This document shows positions 1 through 7,743 of a stretch of DNA of 34,363 nucleotides, one piece after another. The position numbers were made by a program, and so were the translations under genes. The number at the start of each line of letters is the position of its first letter. The first letter of the stretch is position 1. The notes under the pieces were generated by a model. That model was not told the DNA's origin. It did no database searches and saw only the letters and a list, made by a program, of their open reading frames with translations. This DNA comes from an uncultured Ruminiclostridium sp. (GTDB taxonomy: Bacteria > Bacillota > Clostridia > Oscillospirales > Acutalibacteraceae). Location: contig CABUCM010000028.1 in the NCBI GenBank assembly GCA_902490005.1, positions 1 through 34,363 of the forward strand, read 5' to 3'.

Positions 1-39
1 CCGGCCAGGCGGGCTTAAGCCCGCCTGGCCGGTTTTATT
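1..39 (+). terminator. Intrinsic terminator of an upstream gene
   Basis: Positions 1-32 form a perfect 32-base palindrome (16-base arms, very GC-rich), followed by a short T-rich run at 33-39. It presumably ends a plus-strand gene lying before the window. Confidence 0.75.
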
Positions 40-113
40 CCATTCGAGCTCTACGGAGCGTGGATTGCCAAAAGAACAGATGCCCTTTATAATGAACAGA
101 GGAAGTGATAAAA

Positions 114-698
114 ATGGATTGTAAAAACGTCGGAAATTTGATCCGGCAGCTGCGCCAGGAAAAAGAATTGACGCAAAAACAATTGGCGGACCAGTTGAAT
201 CTTAGCGATAAAACCATCTCGAAATGGGAGAGAGGCGCCGGACTGCCCGATGTTTCCTTATTGCCGGAGCTTTCAAAAATTTTAAAGGTTCCCATGGAAG
301 CGTTTCTCAGTGGGAAGCTATCTGTAAACGATTTTGTAGGAGGAAATATGAAAAATACAAAATATTATGTGTGCCCGACCTGCGGGAATATTACCTTCTG
401 CACGGGAAACGCCCAGGTTTCCTGCTGCGGAAGAAAGCTGGAGGCTTTGGTGCCGCAAAGGGCCTCTGATGCGCAGAAGCTAACCGCGGAGCAAGTTGAG
501 AATGACTGGTATGTGGAAAGCGGACATCCTATGCGGAAGGATAATTATATTTCATTTGTTGCTTTCGCTACCGGCGATCAGATCCAGGTTGTGAAGCAAT
601 ATGCGGAATGGAATTTACAAGCCCGGTTTCAAAGGCGGGGCCACGGAACCCTTTTGTGGTATTCAAACCAGGAGGGCCTTCTTTATCAGCTTTTGTAA
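114..698 (+). CDS. XRE-family regulator fused to a desulfoferrodoxin-like domain
   Basis: 194 residues. Residues 6-65 are a typical XRE/Cro-CI helix-turn-helix (LTQKQLADQLNLSDKTISKW), so the N-terminus should bind DNA. Residues 84-110 form a CxxC...CC zinc/iron-ribbon-like module (C87, C90, C104, C105), and residues 137-148 (GHPMRKDNYISF) recall the HPMxxEHYIxW ligand motif of desulfoferrodoxin/superoxide reductase. The equivalent of the second His appears to be Asn here, so I infer a sensor or degenerate role and not a working reductase. A GTG at 105 is in frame, but it abuts the AGAGGAA site (98-104). The ATG at 114 has 9-base spacing and is preferred. An internal AGGAGG (338-343) precedes an in-frame ATG at 348 that would produce the C-terminal domain alone. 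The HTH assignment is secure; the domain homology is less so. Confidence 0.85.
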   Translation: MDCKNVGNLIRQLRQEKELTQKQLADQLNLSDKTISKWERGAGLPDVSLLPELSKILKVPMEAFLSGKLSVNDFVGGNMKNTKYYVCPTCGNITFCTGNAQVSCCGRKLEALVPQRASDAQKLTAEQVENDWYVESGHPMRKDNYISFVAFATGDQIQVVKQYAEWNLQARFQRRGHGTLLWYSNQEGLLYQLL

Positions 699-735
699 AA
701 AAAGCCTTTGAGCGCGTTTAAAAGATTGAAAATAG

Positions 736-779
736 GAAAAAATAGCTGTAAGCCTGGTGAATTGCCGGGCTCACAGCTA
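736..779. terminator. Hairpin after the XRE gene, T-tract on minus strand only
   Basis: Arms at 743-756 and 766-779 pair nearly perfectly (AGCTGT..GCCTGG with CCGGGC..ACAGCT). It is preceded by an A-run and not followed by Ts on the plus strand, so it reads as a canonical terminator only on the minus strand. It may be bidirectional or act as a 3' stabilising stem. Confidence 0.4.
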
Positions 780-824
780 GAATTTGCAAATTGTGCTACG
801 CGTTTGGAACTGACTGTTAGAACA

Positions 825-853
825 TTGACAAATATATGAATTTACTGTAAACT
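825..853 (+). promoter_or_regulatory. Sigma-A promoter of the first small lipoprotein gene
   Basis: A TTGACA (825-830), 17-base spacer and TAAACT (848-853) lie about 50 bases before the ATG at 904. The predicted transcription start is near 860. Confidence 0.75.
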
Positions 854-903
854 ACATAATGGTTAATATACTACATATCTTTATAAAAAGGAGCCAAATT
901 GTT

Positions 904-1317
904 ATGAAAAAAGTTTTGTCCAGCGTGTTTGTTTTGGCGATGGTTTTCGTCATGGCGTTGTCCTTTACCTCTTGCAACAGAAAGTTCGATACTATGGAAT
1001 CCTTCATCGCCAGCGATGTGATGCAGTCTCAGCTGAAAGAGGCAAAAGATTCTGTTGAAGACGGCACCCTTACGATAGATATTGTTGCCGAAGGCGATAA
1101 GCTGGTATATGTTTACACCTATCAGCAGGATATCGACGTTGATTATGCCAAGGAGGCTCTGGCCTCTGCGCTGGATCAGCAGGCGTCTACCTTTGAAAAT
1201 GTTGCAAAAGAGATTAAAAATGCTGTCAATATAGAAAACCCTGTGGTGGTCGTCAGATATTTGACAAAAGACGGTTCTGAGATTTATTCTCAGGAATTTA
1301 CCGCTCCCGCCGAATAA
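904..1317 (+). CDS. Small lipoprotein, DUF4854-like (paralogue 1)
   Basis: 137 residues. A lipoprotein signal peptide (Lys-Lys, hydrophobic core, lipobox FTSC) is followed by an acidic globular domain with FDTMESFIASD near its start and a NPVVVVRYLTKDGSEIYSQEF tail. It should be anchored to the outer face of the membrane. The longer reading frame begins upstream at 859, but that codon lies at the predicted transcription start, while the ATG at 904 follows AAAAGGAG (886-893) with 10-base spacing. The next gene encodes a close relative with the same signal-peptide and domain layout. The similarity to DUF4854 lipoproteins is from memory of the family. Function is unknown. Confidence 0.85.
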   Translation: MKKVLSSVFVLAMVFVMALSFTSCNRKFDTMESFIASDVMQSQLKEAKDSVEDGTLTIDIVAEGDKLVYVYTYQQDIDVDYAKEALASALDQQASTFENVAKEIKNAVNIENPVVVVRYLTKDGSEIYSQEFTAPAE

Positions 1318-1334
1318 AAACAGGCCCATTGCAA

Positions 1335-1365
1335 GGGCCCGCCGGTCAGCCGGCGGGTCCTTTTT
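1335..1365 (+). terminator. Intrinsic terminator
   Basis: An 11-base GC-rich stem (1335-1345 with 1350-1360, one G-T pair) with the tetraloop TCAG is followed by TTTTT (1361-1365). It ends the first DUF4854-like gene. Confidence 0.85.
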
Positions 1366-1386
1366 CCGTTTTTTTGCGAGGGGCAA

Positions 1387-1415
1387 TTGAAAAACAGCGG
1401 CATTTAGGATACACT
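1387..1415 (+). promoter_or_regulatory. Sigma-A promoter of the second small lipoprotein gene
   Basis: TTGAAA (1387-1392), 17-base spacer, TACACT (1410-1415). Transcription would start near 1421, downstream of the in-frame ATG at 1417, which supports translation from 1462. Confidence 0.65.
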
Positions 1416-1461
1416 AATGATAGGCCTTTTTATTTTGCGCTGGAAGGAGCTGAATACGGCC

Positions 1462-1872
1462 ATGAAAAGAATTTTTTTCGGTATGCTGGCTTTCGCTTTG
1501 ATTTTCGCGGCCTGCCTGTCCTTTGCCGGGTGCGGCCCGGCGAAATTTGATTCTATCGAAGCGTTTATTGCAAGTGATGAAAAACAGTCTGAAATTGAAT
1601 CAGAGGAAGAAACGCTGGAGGGCAGCGGCTTAAGCCTGAAGATTGTGGTACAGGAGAATAAGCTGATCTATAATTATACCTATGACCAAGCGCAGGATTT
1701 GGCTGCGGCAAAACAGATTTTAAAAGATGGCCTGGACTCCCAGGAGGAGGCCTTCCAAAGCAGGGTACAAGAACTGAAGACTCGGGTTGCTTTAGAAAAC
1801 CCCATATTCGTCGTTCGCTACCTGAACCCAGATGGAACCGAGTTGTATTCCCAGGAATTTGCGGCAGAATAA
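1462..1872 (+). CDS. Small lipoprotein, DUF4854-like (paralogue 2)
   Basis: 136 residues, a paralogue of the gene just upstream. Both share a lipoprotein signal (lipobox FAGC here), the opening FDSIEAFIASDE, the LIYNYTYDQ segment, and a C-terminal RYLNPDGTELYSQEF. The start at 1462 is chosen because AAGGAG (1444-1449) lies 12 bases before it and the signal peptide begins there with MKR. Each paralogue has its own promoter and terminator, so the pair is probably an old tandem duplication that is now regulated independently. Predicted location is the outer face of the cytoplasmic membrane. No catalytic motif is visible and the role is unknown. Confidence 0.85.
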   Translation: MKRIFFGMLAFALIFAACLSFAGCGPAKFDSIEAFIASDEKQSEIESEEETLEGSGLSLKIVVQENKLIYNYTYDQAQDLAAAKQILKDGLDSQEEAFQSRVQELKTRVALENPIFVVRYLNPDGTELYSQEFAAE

Positions 1873-1881
1873 AATTATTTG

Positions 1882-1913
1882 AAGAACCCGCCCAGACCGG
1901 CGGGTTCTTTTTT
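1882..1913 (+). terminator. Intrinsic terminator
   Basis: An 11-base stem (1882-1892 with 1899-1909) and a 6-base loop run into a T-tract (1908-1913). Confidence 0.88.
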
Positions 1914-1931
1914 AAAAAATGAAAAAAGGTA

Positions 1932-1960
1932 TTGACAAATCAAACTGTAACAATTATAAT
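1932..1960 (+). promoter_or_regulatory. Perfect consensus sigma-A promoter of the Rrf2 operon
   Basis: TTGACA (1932-1937), exactly 17 bases, TATAAT (1955-1960). Such a strong promoter normally needs a repressor, and the operator-like repeats over it fit autorepression by the Rrf2 protein. Confidence 0.88.
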
Positions 1961-2011
1961 TACAAATAGAAACTGAAACAAAAAATATTACAGTTAAAAC
2001 TTACAATGTAA
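1943..2011. promoter_or_regulatory. Candidate Rrf2 operator cluster (TGTAA/TTACA repeats)
   Basis: TGTAA-N9-TTACA (1946-1964) covers the -10 box. AACTGTAA (1943-1950) recurs inverted as TTACAGTT (1988-1995), and TTACA-A-TGTAA (2001-2011) is an 11-base palindrome in the leader. Multiple copies of one half-site over a consensus promoter are what an autoregulated Rrf2 operon would show. Binding itself is inferred. Confidence 0.6.
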
Positions 2012-2042
2012 AAAGCAAAAAGGAAGAGAGGAGGCGGCGCCG

Positions 2043-2501
2043 GTGAACAGTGAATTTTGTGTAGCGGTGCACGGCCTTGTGTTTTTAAACTTAAAGGGCC
2101 AATGCTTGTCCAGCGAGGCGCTGGCGGAAAATATCTGTACCAATCCCGCAAGAGTTCGCAAGGTAATGGCAAAACTAAAGAAAGCGGGGCTGGTTTCCAC
2201 CAAGGAGGGAAGCGACGGAGGTTATTCCCTGGAAAAGGCCGCCGGTGAGATCTCTTTGCGGCAGGTCAGCGGGGCGTTGGAAATTCAATTTGTCTCTTCT
2301 CACTGGCGCAGCGGCAGCCAGGATATGGACTGCATGGTGGCCTCTGGTATGGCGGATGTCATGGACTATATTTATTCCGGCCTGGACGCGCTGTGCCAGA
2401 AGCGCCTGGAAGCGGTTACCATAGCCGACGTCAGCGGGATGCTGGTGGAAAAGAACCAAGGCAAGAAGCTGGGCTGCTCCGATTCCCAGCAGACATCATA
2501 A
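2043..2501 (+). CDS. Rrf2-family transcriptional regulator
   Basis: 152 residues. The N-terminal winged helix-turn-helix is recognisable from AVHGLVFLNL, SSEALAENICTNPARVRKVM and the wing GLVSTKEGSDGGYSLEK. C-terminal residues 105-140 resemble the dimerisation helix of this family. It has scattered cysteines but no compact three-Cys iron-sulfur cluster motif like that of IscR/NsrR, so it may sense thiol state in another way or act like CymR/YwnA. The start is a GTG with a strong GAGAGGAGG (2026-2034) 8 bases upstream. It is first in an operon with ccdA-tlpA and trxA, which suggests control of extracytoplasmic thiol-disulfide balance. Confidence 0.9.
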   Translation: MNSEFCVAVHGLVFLNLKGQCLSSEALAENICTNPARVRKVMAKLKKAGLVSTKEGSDGGYSLEKAAGEISLRQVSGALEIQFVSSHWRSGSQDMDCMVASGMADVMDYIYSGLDALCQKRLEAVTIADVSGMLVEKNQGKKLGCSDSQQTS

Positions 2502-2521
2502 AAGAAACCTGGGAGGTATTT

Positions 2522-3832
2522 ATGGGCTTTACAATCGAAACGGGGGTCTCAGGGATTACCGTATTCCTGCAAGGGCTTCTAAGCTTTTTCTCCCCTTGCG
2601 TTCTTCCGCTGGTGCCCCTTTACATCGGCTATCTGGCCGGCGGCGCGAAAACGGTGGAGGAGGACGGGACCATACGGTACCGCAGGTCCAAGGTGACCGT
2701 CAATACCCTGTTTTTCGTGCTTGGGGTCAGCTTTGCGTTTTTCCTGTTAGGCTTTGGGTTTACGGCTGCCGGACAATTCTTCAGCGGCAACCGGGTTTTA
2801 TTCGCCAGAATCGGCGGCGTGCTGGTGATTGTGTTTGGCCTTTTCCAATTATTCGGAAACGGTGCTTTCACCCGGGAGCATAGGCTGCCGTTCCGTTTAA
2901 ACCGTTTTTCCATGAATCCGGCGGTGGCGCTGATTTTGGGCTTCACCTTCAGCTTTGCCTGGACGCCCTGCGTAGGCCCGGCGCTGACCAGCGTGCTGCT
3001 AATGGCTTCCTCCGCAGGCTCCTCGGCAGTAGGCTATGCCCTGATCGGTATTTACACCCTGGGGTTTGTGATCCCTTTCCTTGCGGTGGGGCTGTTCACC
3101 GGAACGGTGCTGGACTTTTTCAAGCGGCATCAAAAGGTGGTGAAATACACGGTCAAGGCAGGCGGCGTTTTGATGATTCTGATGGGAATCATGATGCTTA
3201 CCGGCTGGATGAACGGCATTACCGGCTATCTTTCCAGCTTTGGCGGCGCTGCCGGCGGGCAAACTGTTTCCTCCTCCGCCAGCCAGGAGCCGCAGGCTTC
3301 CTCTTCTATGGAAAACGAGAGCGGTTCGTCTTCAACCCAGGCTTCCAGCGAGGCCGCGCCTCTTCCCCCCGCGAAGGATTTTACCTTCTATGACCAATAC
3401 GGACAGGAGCATACCCTTTCCGAGTATAAAGGCAAAGTGGTGTTTCTCAATTTTTGGGCTACCTGGTGCCCGCCCTGCCAAAATGAAATGCCGGACATCC
3501 AAAAGCTTTACGAGGATTACGGCGAAAATCAGAAGGATTTGGTGGTGCTGGGGGTAGCGAACCCTAAGTCTGAGGATCATCTGTATAACCAGGATGTATC
3601 TCAGGAAGAGGTGGAAGCATTCCTCACGGAGCATGGATACAGCTATCCCGTGGTCATGGATACCACAGGGGAGGCGTTCCAGGCTTATGGGGTCACCTCG
3701 TTCCCCACAACGTTTATGATCGACCGGGACGGCAACGTATTCGGTTACATCAGAGGCATGCTCACCAGAAGTATGATGGACAGCATTATTGAGCAGACTA
3801 TGAGCGGTGTTCGCACGCCGGTCAATCAATAA
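2522..3832 (+). CDS. CcdA-TlpA fusion: membrane thiol-reductant transporter with thioredoxin-like domain
   Basis: 436 residues. Residues 1-240 are a CcdA/DsbD-type membrane domain with about six TM segments and the two functional cysteines C26 (SPCVLP) and C150 (TPCVGP). These normally carry electrons from cytosolic thioredoxin across the membrane. A Ser/Glu-rich linker (about 240-285) leads to an extracytoplasmic TlpA/ResA-type thioredoxin fold with the active site WCPPC (C316, C319) and the cis-proline segment SFPTTF. Fusing donor and acceptor in one chain lets reducing power reach exported proteins directly. The ATG at 2522 follows GGGAGG (2511-2516) and begins the first TM helix. The cytosolic thioredoxin that would feed it is encoded next. 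Substrates are unknown; sulfoxide reductases or spore-coat disulfides are possible. Confidence 0.92.
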   Translation: MGFTIETGVSGITVFLQGLLSFFSPCVLPLVPLYIGYLAGGAKTVEEDGTIRYRRSKVTVNTLFFVLGVSFAFFLLGFGFTAAGQFFSGNRVLFARIGGVLVIVFGLFQLFGNGAFTREHRLPFRLNRFSMNPAVALILGFTFSFAWTPCVGPALTSVLLMASSAGSSAVGYALIGIYTLGFVIPFLAVGLFTGTVLDFFKRHQKVVKYTVKAGGVLMILMGIMMLTGWMNGITGYLSSFGGAAGGQTVSSSASQEPQASSSMENESGSSSTQASSEAAPLPPAKDFTFYDQYGQEHTLSEYKGKVVFLNFWATWCPPCQNEMPDIQKLYEDYGENQKDLVVLGVANPKSEDHLYNQDVSQEEVEAFLTEHGYSYPVVMDTTGEAFQAYGVTSFPTTFMIDRDGNVFGYIRGMLTRSMMDSIIEQTMSGVRTPVNQ

Positions 3833-3855
3833 AAAACTATAAGGAGGCTTTTATT

Positions 3856-4173
3856 ATGTCAGTTGTAGAACTTACAAAACAAAATTTCAATTCAGAAGTA
3901 ACAGAAAGCAAGGATAAGGTGCTGATCGATTTTTGGGCCACTTGGTGCGGGCCGTGCAGAATGGTATCTCCTATCGTGGATGAAATCGCGGAGGAGGCGC
4001 CTGTAGGGGTAAAAGTGTGCAAGGTGAATGTGGATGAACAGCCGGAACTGGCCGAACAGTTCCAGGTGATGAGCATCCCAACCCTGGTGGTGATGAAGGA
4101 CGGCAAGCCGGTGGCTAGTTCCGTAGGCGCCCGGCCCAAGCAGTTCATCGTAAAAATGATCGAAGAGGCATAA
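3856..4173 (+). CDS. trxA: Thioredoxin
   Basis: 105 residues, the normal length for a single-domain thioredoxin. It carries the active site WCGPC (C31, C34) and the cis-proline loop SIPTL, with no signal peptide, so it is cytosolic. A perfect AAGGAGG site sits upstream. It lies 23 bases after the CcdA-TlpA gene and before a terminator, so it is the last gene of the Rrf2 operon. The likely role here is to reduce the CcdA membrane domain, passing electrons outward to the fused TlpA domain. A second, general trx gene elsewhere in the genome is likely. Confidence 0.95.
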   Translation: MSVVELTKQNFNSEVTESKDKVLIDFWATWCGPCRMVSPIVDEIAEEAPVGVKVCKVNVDEQPELAEQFQVMSIPTLVVMKDGKPVASSVGARPKQFIVKMIEEA

Positions 4174-4191
4174 ATAGCCATTTCTCAGGCG

Positions 4192-4222
4192 GCAGCGGCC
4201 TTTTTAGGCCGCTGCTTTTCTT
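4192..4222 (+). terminator. Intrinsic terminator of the thiol-redox operon
   Basis: A 9-base perfect GC stem (4192-4200 with 4207-4215) and a 6-base loop are followed by TTTTCTTT. Confidence 0.88.
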
Positions 4223-4557
4223 TGTCCCGGAAACCACCGGCTGCGCCGGCGGAGGAATGCCGCGAAAAGCTTTCTCTTCCAGCTTTGAGGGAAGCGGGCC
4301 GCAAATAAAAAAGCGAGTGGATTCGCGGAAATATTTGCTAAGCGGGTGAATCGCCCGTTTGCCGGCGGCAGGGCGCCTGACGAAAGCGGCGAAATATTCC
4401 ATGCGTTTAGATGCCGGCCGGTAATAGGCCCTTCTAGGTTCCATTTAAGCCGCCAGCTTTACTGGTGGTTATGACTGTGTTTTTCAGGATATTTCCCTTG
4501 TGGTTTTTACAAAACGGAGGGAATCTTTACACTTTTGTAATGAAGTGGTTTAATCTG
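4223..4557. other. Gene-free stretch between trxA and the MBOAT gene
   Basis: I see no convincing gene here. A minus-strand open frame crosses it, but it has no ribosome site and runs through the trxA terminator. No long repeat or known RNA motif was recognised. Confidence 0.5.
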
Positions 4558-4587
4558 TTGACAGGCTTCGACGGAATAGGGTACACT
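4558..4587 (+). promoter_or_regulatory. Promoter of the O-acyltransferase operon
   Basis: TTGACA (4558-4563) and TACACT (4582-4587) are spaced by 18 bases, about 70 bases upstream of the start codon. Confidence 0.6.
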
Positions 4588-4656
4588 ATAAGAAATTAAA
4601 AAATTATACCAATCAATCCAAGCCGGGTTTGAATATAGATTTGGAGTGTGCGCCGA

Positions 4657-6126
4657 ATGGTATTTTCCAATTTGTTTTTTCTCTATTTCTTTTTGCCTCT
4701 CAATTTAATTTGCTATTTTCTGGCGAAAAGCATCCATGTTAAAAATGGGATATTAATTGTCTTTTCGCTGTTTTTTTATGCCTGGGGAGAGCCGCGGTAC
4801 GTGCCTCTTCTGGTAGGCATGGTGGCTATCAACTGGCTGTTTGGCCTGATGATCGAGAAGTTCCGGGGGCAGAAGCTGGCCAAGGCCGGGTTGGTTGGGG
4901 CTTGCGTTTGCAGCTTGACCCTGCTGGGCGTTTTCAAATACCTGACCTTGATTCTGGGCACCACCCATGACCTATTCGGCTTGCCCAGCGTGGTGCCGCA
5001 GATTTTACTGCCCATTGGGATTTCTTTTTATACCTTCCAGCTGCTTTCCTATGTGGTGGATGTTTACCGGGGCGAGGTGGAGGCGCAGGACCACTTTTTC
5101 CGCCTGCTTCTTTATACCAGCCTTTTCCACCAATGCATCGCCGGGCCCATTGTCCGCTATAAGGATATCTCAGAGGAGATTTTATACCGGCGGGTCAACC
5201 GGGGCGAGGTGGCAAGAGGCATCAACCGGTTCGCGGCCGGCCTGGCAAAAAAGGCGGTGCTGGCAAATACCTGCGGGTTGCTGGCGGATCAGTTCCTGCT
5301 GGCAGACGCTACGGTGGCGGATGTCTCCCTGTTCGCTAAGAATGCCGCGGCTCTTTCCGCAAAGCCCGCGGTGATCCTGTGGATGGGCGTCCTGTTTTTT
5401 ATGCTTCAAATCTATTTGGACTTTTCCGCTTATTCCGATATGGCCATCGGCATGGGCCTGATGATCGGCTTCCATTATAAGGAAAACTTCAATTACCCCT
5501 ATCTTTCCAGCACGGTTTCCGAGTTCTGGCGCAGATGGCATATTTCGTTAGGCTCGTTCTTCCGTGATTATGTGTATATCCCCTTGGGCGGCAGCCGCAG
5601 GGGACTGGGACGGACCATTTTGAATCTGTTCGTTGTATGGGCGCTTACCGGCCTGTGGCATGGGGCCAGCTGGAATTTCGTCCTGTGGGGACTGTATTTC
5701 TTCGTGTTTATCGCTTTGGAGCGGCTGTTCCTGAACAAGGTCTTTGCCAAGCTGCCTGGTTTTGTGTCTCATATTTATCTGCTGGTGGTGGTCTATTTCG
5801 GCTGGATCTTATTCCGGTTCAAGAATATGGCGCTGATTGGGGTCGTGCTCAAGGGGATGTTCTGCCAGAACGGCAATCCCTGGACAACCTTTGAAGCCAA
5901 CACCACTCTTCTCAATTATATCTTTTTCCTGCTGATCGCGGTCATCGCCGTTACGCCGGTGGTGCATAATATAGGCAGGGCCGTTTCCACGGCTTCCGGC
6001 AGGTCGGCGGTTTGGTTCCGGGTGAACAGCGCGCTCCAGGTGGCGCTGCCGCTGGGCCTGCTGCTGATCTCCACCATGAGCTTGGTGGGCAACAGCTACA
6101 ATCCGTTCCTTTATTTCCAATTCTAA
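4657..6126 (+). CDS. MBOAT-family O-acyltransferase (AlgI-like)
   Basis: 489 residues, the usual AlgI length, with about ten to twelve predicted TM helices. It starts with the family-typical MVFSNLFFLYFFLPL and contains EFWRRWHISLGSFFRDYVYIP (H295) and LWHGASWNF with the conserved catalytic-type H335. MBOAT proteins of this branch move acyl groups, usually acetyl, across the membrane for transfer to polysaccharides or teichoic acids. An in-frame GTG at 4648 is too close to the TTGGAG site, whereas the ATG at 4657 has 10-base spacing. The next gene is its typical DHHW partner. The polymer modified cannot be told from the window because no polysaccharide synthesis genes are nearby. Confidence 0.93.
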   Translation: MVFSNLFFLYFFLPLNLICYFLAKSIHVKNGILIVFSLFFYAWGEPRYVPLLVGMVAINWLFGLMIEKFRGQKLAKAGLVGACVCSLTLLGVFKYLTLILGTTHDLFGLPSVVPQILLPIGISFYTFQLLSYVVDVYRGEVEAQDHFFRLLLYTSLFHQCIAGPIVRYKDISEEILYRRVNRGEVARGINRFAAGLAKKAVLANTCGLLADQFLLADATVADVSLFAKNAAALSAKPAVILWMGVLFFMLQIYLDFSAYSDMAIGMGLMIGFHYKENFNYPYLSSTVSEFWRRWHISLGSFFRDYVYIPLGGSRRGLGRTILNLFVVWALTGLWHGASWNFVLWGLYFFVFIALERLFLNKVFAKLPGFVSHIYLLVVVYFGWILFRFKNMALIGVVLKGMFCQNGNPWTTFEANTTLLNYIFFLLIAVIAVTPVVHNIGRAVSTASGRSAVWFRVNSALQVALPLGLLLISTMSLVGNSYNPFLYFQF

Positions 6127-6179
6127 GAGGCAAAACGATTTATTGATTGGCGACACTCCAAAATCAGGAGGCTTTTTTC

Positions 6180-7556
6180 ATGGCGAGAGGTACCCGTATT
6201 CAAAGAAAATATAAGCAGCCCGGCGGCAAAAGCCGGAAGGTGCTGAATGTAAAAATAGCGGCGTTCTTTTTGATGATGCTGCTGTTCAGTATTGTGGCGC
6301 TGATTATCCCCCTGCGCCCCACTGAATCGACGGTGGAGAAGCGGGAGCTGACCAAGTTCCCGGAATTCAGCTTTCAGTCTTTGGCGGACGGCAGCTACTT
6401 TAAGCAGGTGGACCTGTGGTTTTCCGATACCTTTCCCTTTCGGGACGCGTTCACCAGCGCCAACAGCCGTTTGAAAACCCTATACGGCATTCATCCCGCC
6501 ACAGTGCATGGCGAGGTGACCGGCGGAGACGCCATACCGGAAAAGCCCTCAAAGCCTGCCGTCCCCGCCTCCAGCGCTTCTTCCAGCGGGGAAAACTCTG
6601 GGGCTTCTTCCCAGGAGAACAGTTCCTCCGACGCCAGCAGCAAGGAAGAAAAGCCCATTCCAACCACCACCTTGAACGCCGTCCTTTTAGCCGGGGACAG
6701 CGCCTTTGAGTACTACAACTTCAATTTGGAGGTGGCGGATCAATACGCGGCCACGGTCAACGGCATTACCCAAAAGCTTCAGGGCAAGGCCACGGTCTAT
6801 GATATGATCGTTCCCACCAGCATTGACATTATGCTGTCGGAAGCGACCCGGGCCGGCCTGAATACCGACGACCAGAAAAAGGCCATTGATTATATGTACG
6901 GCTCCATGCTGGATGCCACGAAAAAGGTGAGCATTTACGATACCCTGATGGCCCATAACGACGAATACCTTTATTTCCGTACCGACCACCACTGGACGGC
7001 TTTAGGCGCTTATTACGCTTATGAGGATTTCGCTAAAATCAAGGGAATCAAGCCGGTGCCCCTTTCCAAATATAAGACGGTGGAATTCCCCGATTTCCTG
7101 GGCTCTTTCTATGCGGATACGGAGAAAAACCCGGCGCTGGAGGCGAATCCTGATACGGTGGTGGCCTATATCCCGCCGGATACCAACGATATCACCTGCA
7201 CCCAGAACGACGGAAGCCTTTTGGAATGGAAAATCGTGTATGACGCCAGTGATTACAGCTCCAGTATGAAATACAACTGTTTCATCGGCGGGGACCAGCC
7301 CATTTCCGTCATCAATAACCCAAAGAAAAACGATGGGTCAGCCTGTGTGGTGGTAAAGGAATCCTTCGGCAACGCCTTTGTGCCGTTCTTGGTATCCCAC
7401 TATCAGACGGTTTACGTGGTGGATTACCGCTACTGGGAAGGCTCTATTTCCCAATTGGTGGCGGAAAAGGGAATCCAGGACGTCATTTTGTGCAATAACA
7501 TCTCCGCCACCCGCAGCAGCGCCCTGGTAGACGCCATGGGCACTGTCCTTTATTAA
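6180..7556 (+). CDS. DHHW-motif (AlgJ/AlgX-like) acetylation partner protein
   Basis: 458 residues. A short basic N-terminus and one TM helix (about residues 22-42) anchor it with the bulk outside. A Ser-rich linker (about 117-160) precedes an SGNH-hydrolase-like domain bearing the signature D269-H270-H271-W272 and the segment GDSAFEYY. DHHW proteins work with MBOAT acyltransferases in O-acetylation of exported polymers, and this gene lies 53 bases after one. The longer frame opens with a TTG at 6147, but the ATG at 6180 has AGGAGG eight bases before it and is preferred. Confidence 0.9.
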   Translation: MARGTRIQRKYKQPGGKSRKVLNVKIAAFFLMMLLFSIVALIIPLRPTESTVEKRELTKFPEFSFQSLADGSYFKQVDLWFSDTFPFRDAFTSANSRLKTLYGIHPATVHGEVTGGDAIPEKPSKPAVPASSASSSGENSGASSQENSSSDASSKEEKPIPTTTLNAVLLAGDSAFEYYNFNLEVADQYAATVNGITQKLQGKATVYDMIVPTSIDIMLSEATRAGLNTDDQKKAIDYMYGSMLDATKKVSIYDTLMAHNDEYLYFRTDHHWTALGAYYAYEDFAKIKGIKPVPLSKYKTVEFPDFLGSFYADTEKNPALEANPDTVVAYIPPDTNDITCTQNDGSLLEWKIVYDASDYSSSMKYNCFIGGDQPISVINNPKKNDGSACVVVKESFGNAFVPFLVSHYQTVYVVDYRYWEGSISQLVAEKGIQDVILCNNISATRSSALVDAMGTVLY

Positions 7557-7584
7557 ACGGGAAAAGTTTCCGGTTTTGACGAAA

Positions 7585-7638
7585 AAGCCCCCTTTGATGA
7601 TTTCCAGACAGCTGGTTGAAAATCGTCAAAGGGGGCTT
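7585..7638. terminator. Long hairpin ending the acyltransferase operon
   Basis: 19-base arms (7585-7603 with 7620-7638, one G-T pair) enclose a 16-base loop. A-run before the stem and no T-run after it: a strong stem on either strand, but canonical only in the minus direction. It is probably the transcript end of the upstream operon. Confidence 0.6.
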
Positions 7639-7714
7639 GGCGCGAAAAAAGCTTCTTTATGGCGGCGCGTTGATAGGGCCGCCTCCTTTCTTTCAAAAAA
7701 GGAAAAGTTTATCC

Positions 7715-7743
7715 TTTACTTTGTTTCTGATGTTGATTATACT
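7715..7743 (+). promoter_or_regulatory. Possible promoter of the transglutaminase/pilus-like operon
   Basis: TTTACT (7715-7720), 17 bases, TATACT (7738-7743), about 60 bases before the first gene. The -10 is good and the -35 is weak. Confidence 0.45.

Noticed and set aside
4145..4444. Minus-strand 99-residue open frame
   Set aside because: It runs through the trxA terminator and end of trxA, has no ribosome site at its ATG, and shows no recognisable domain.
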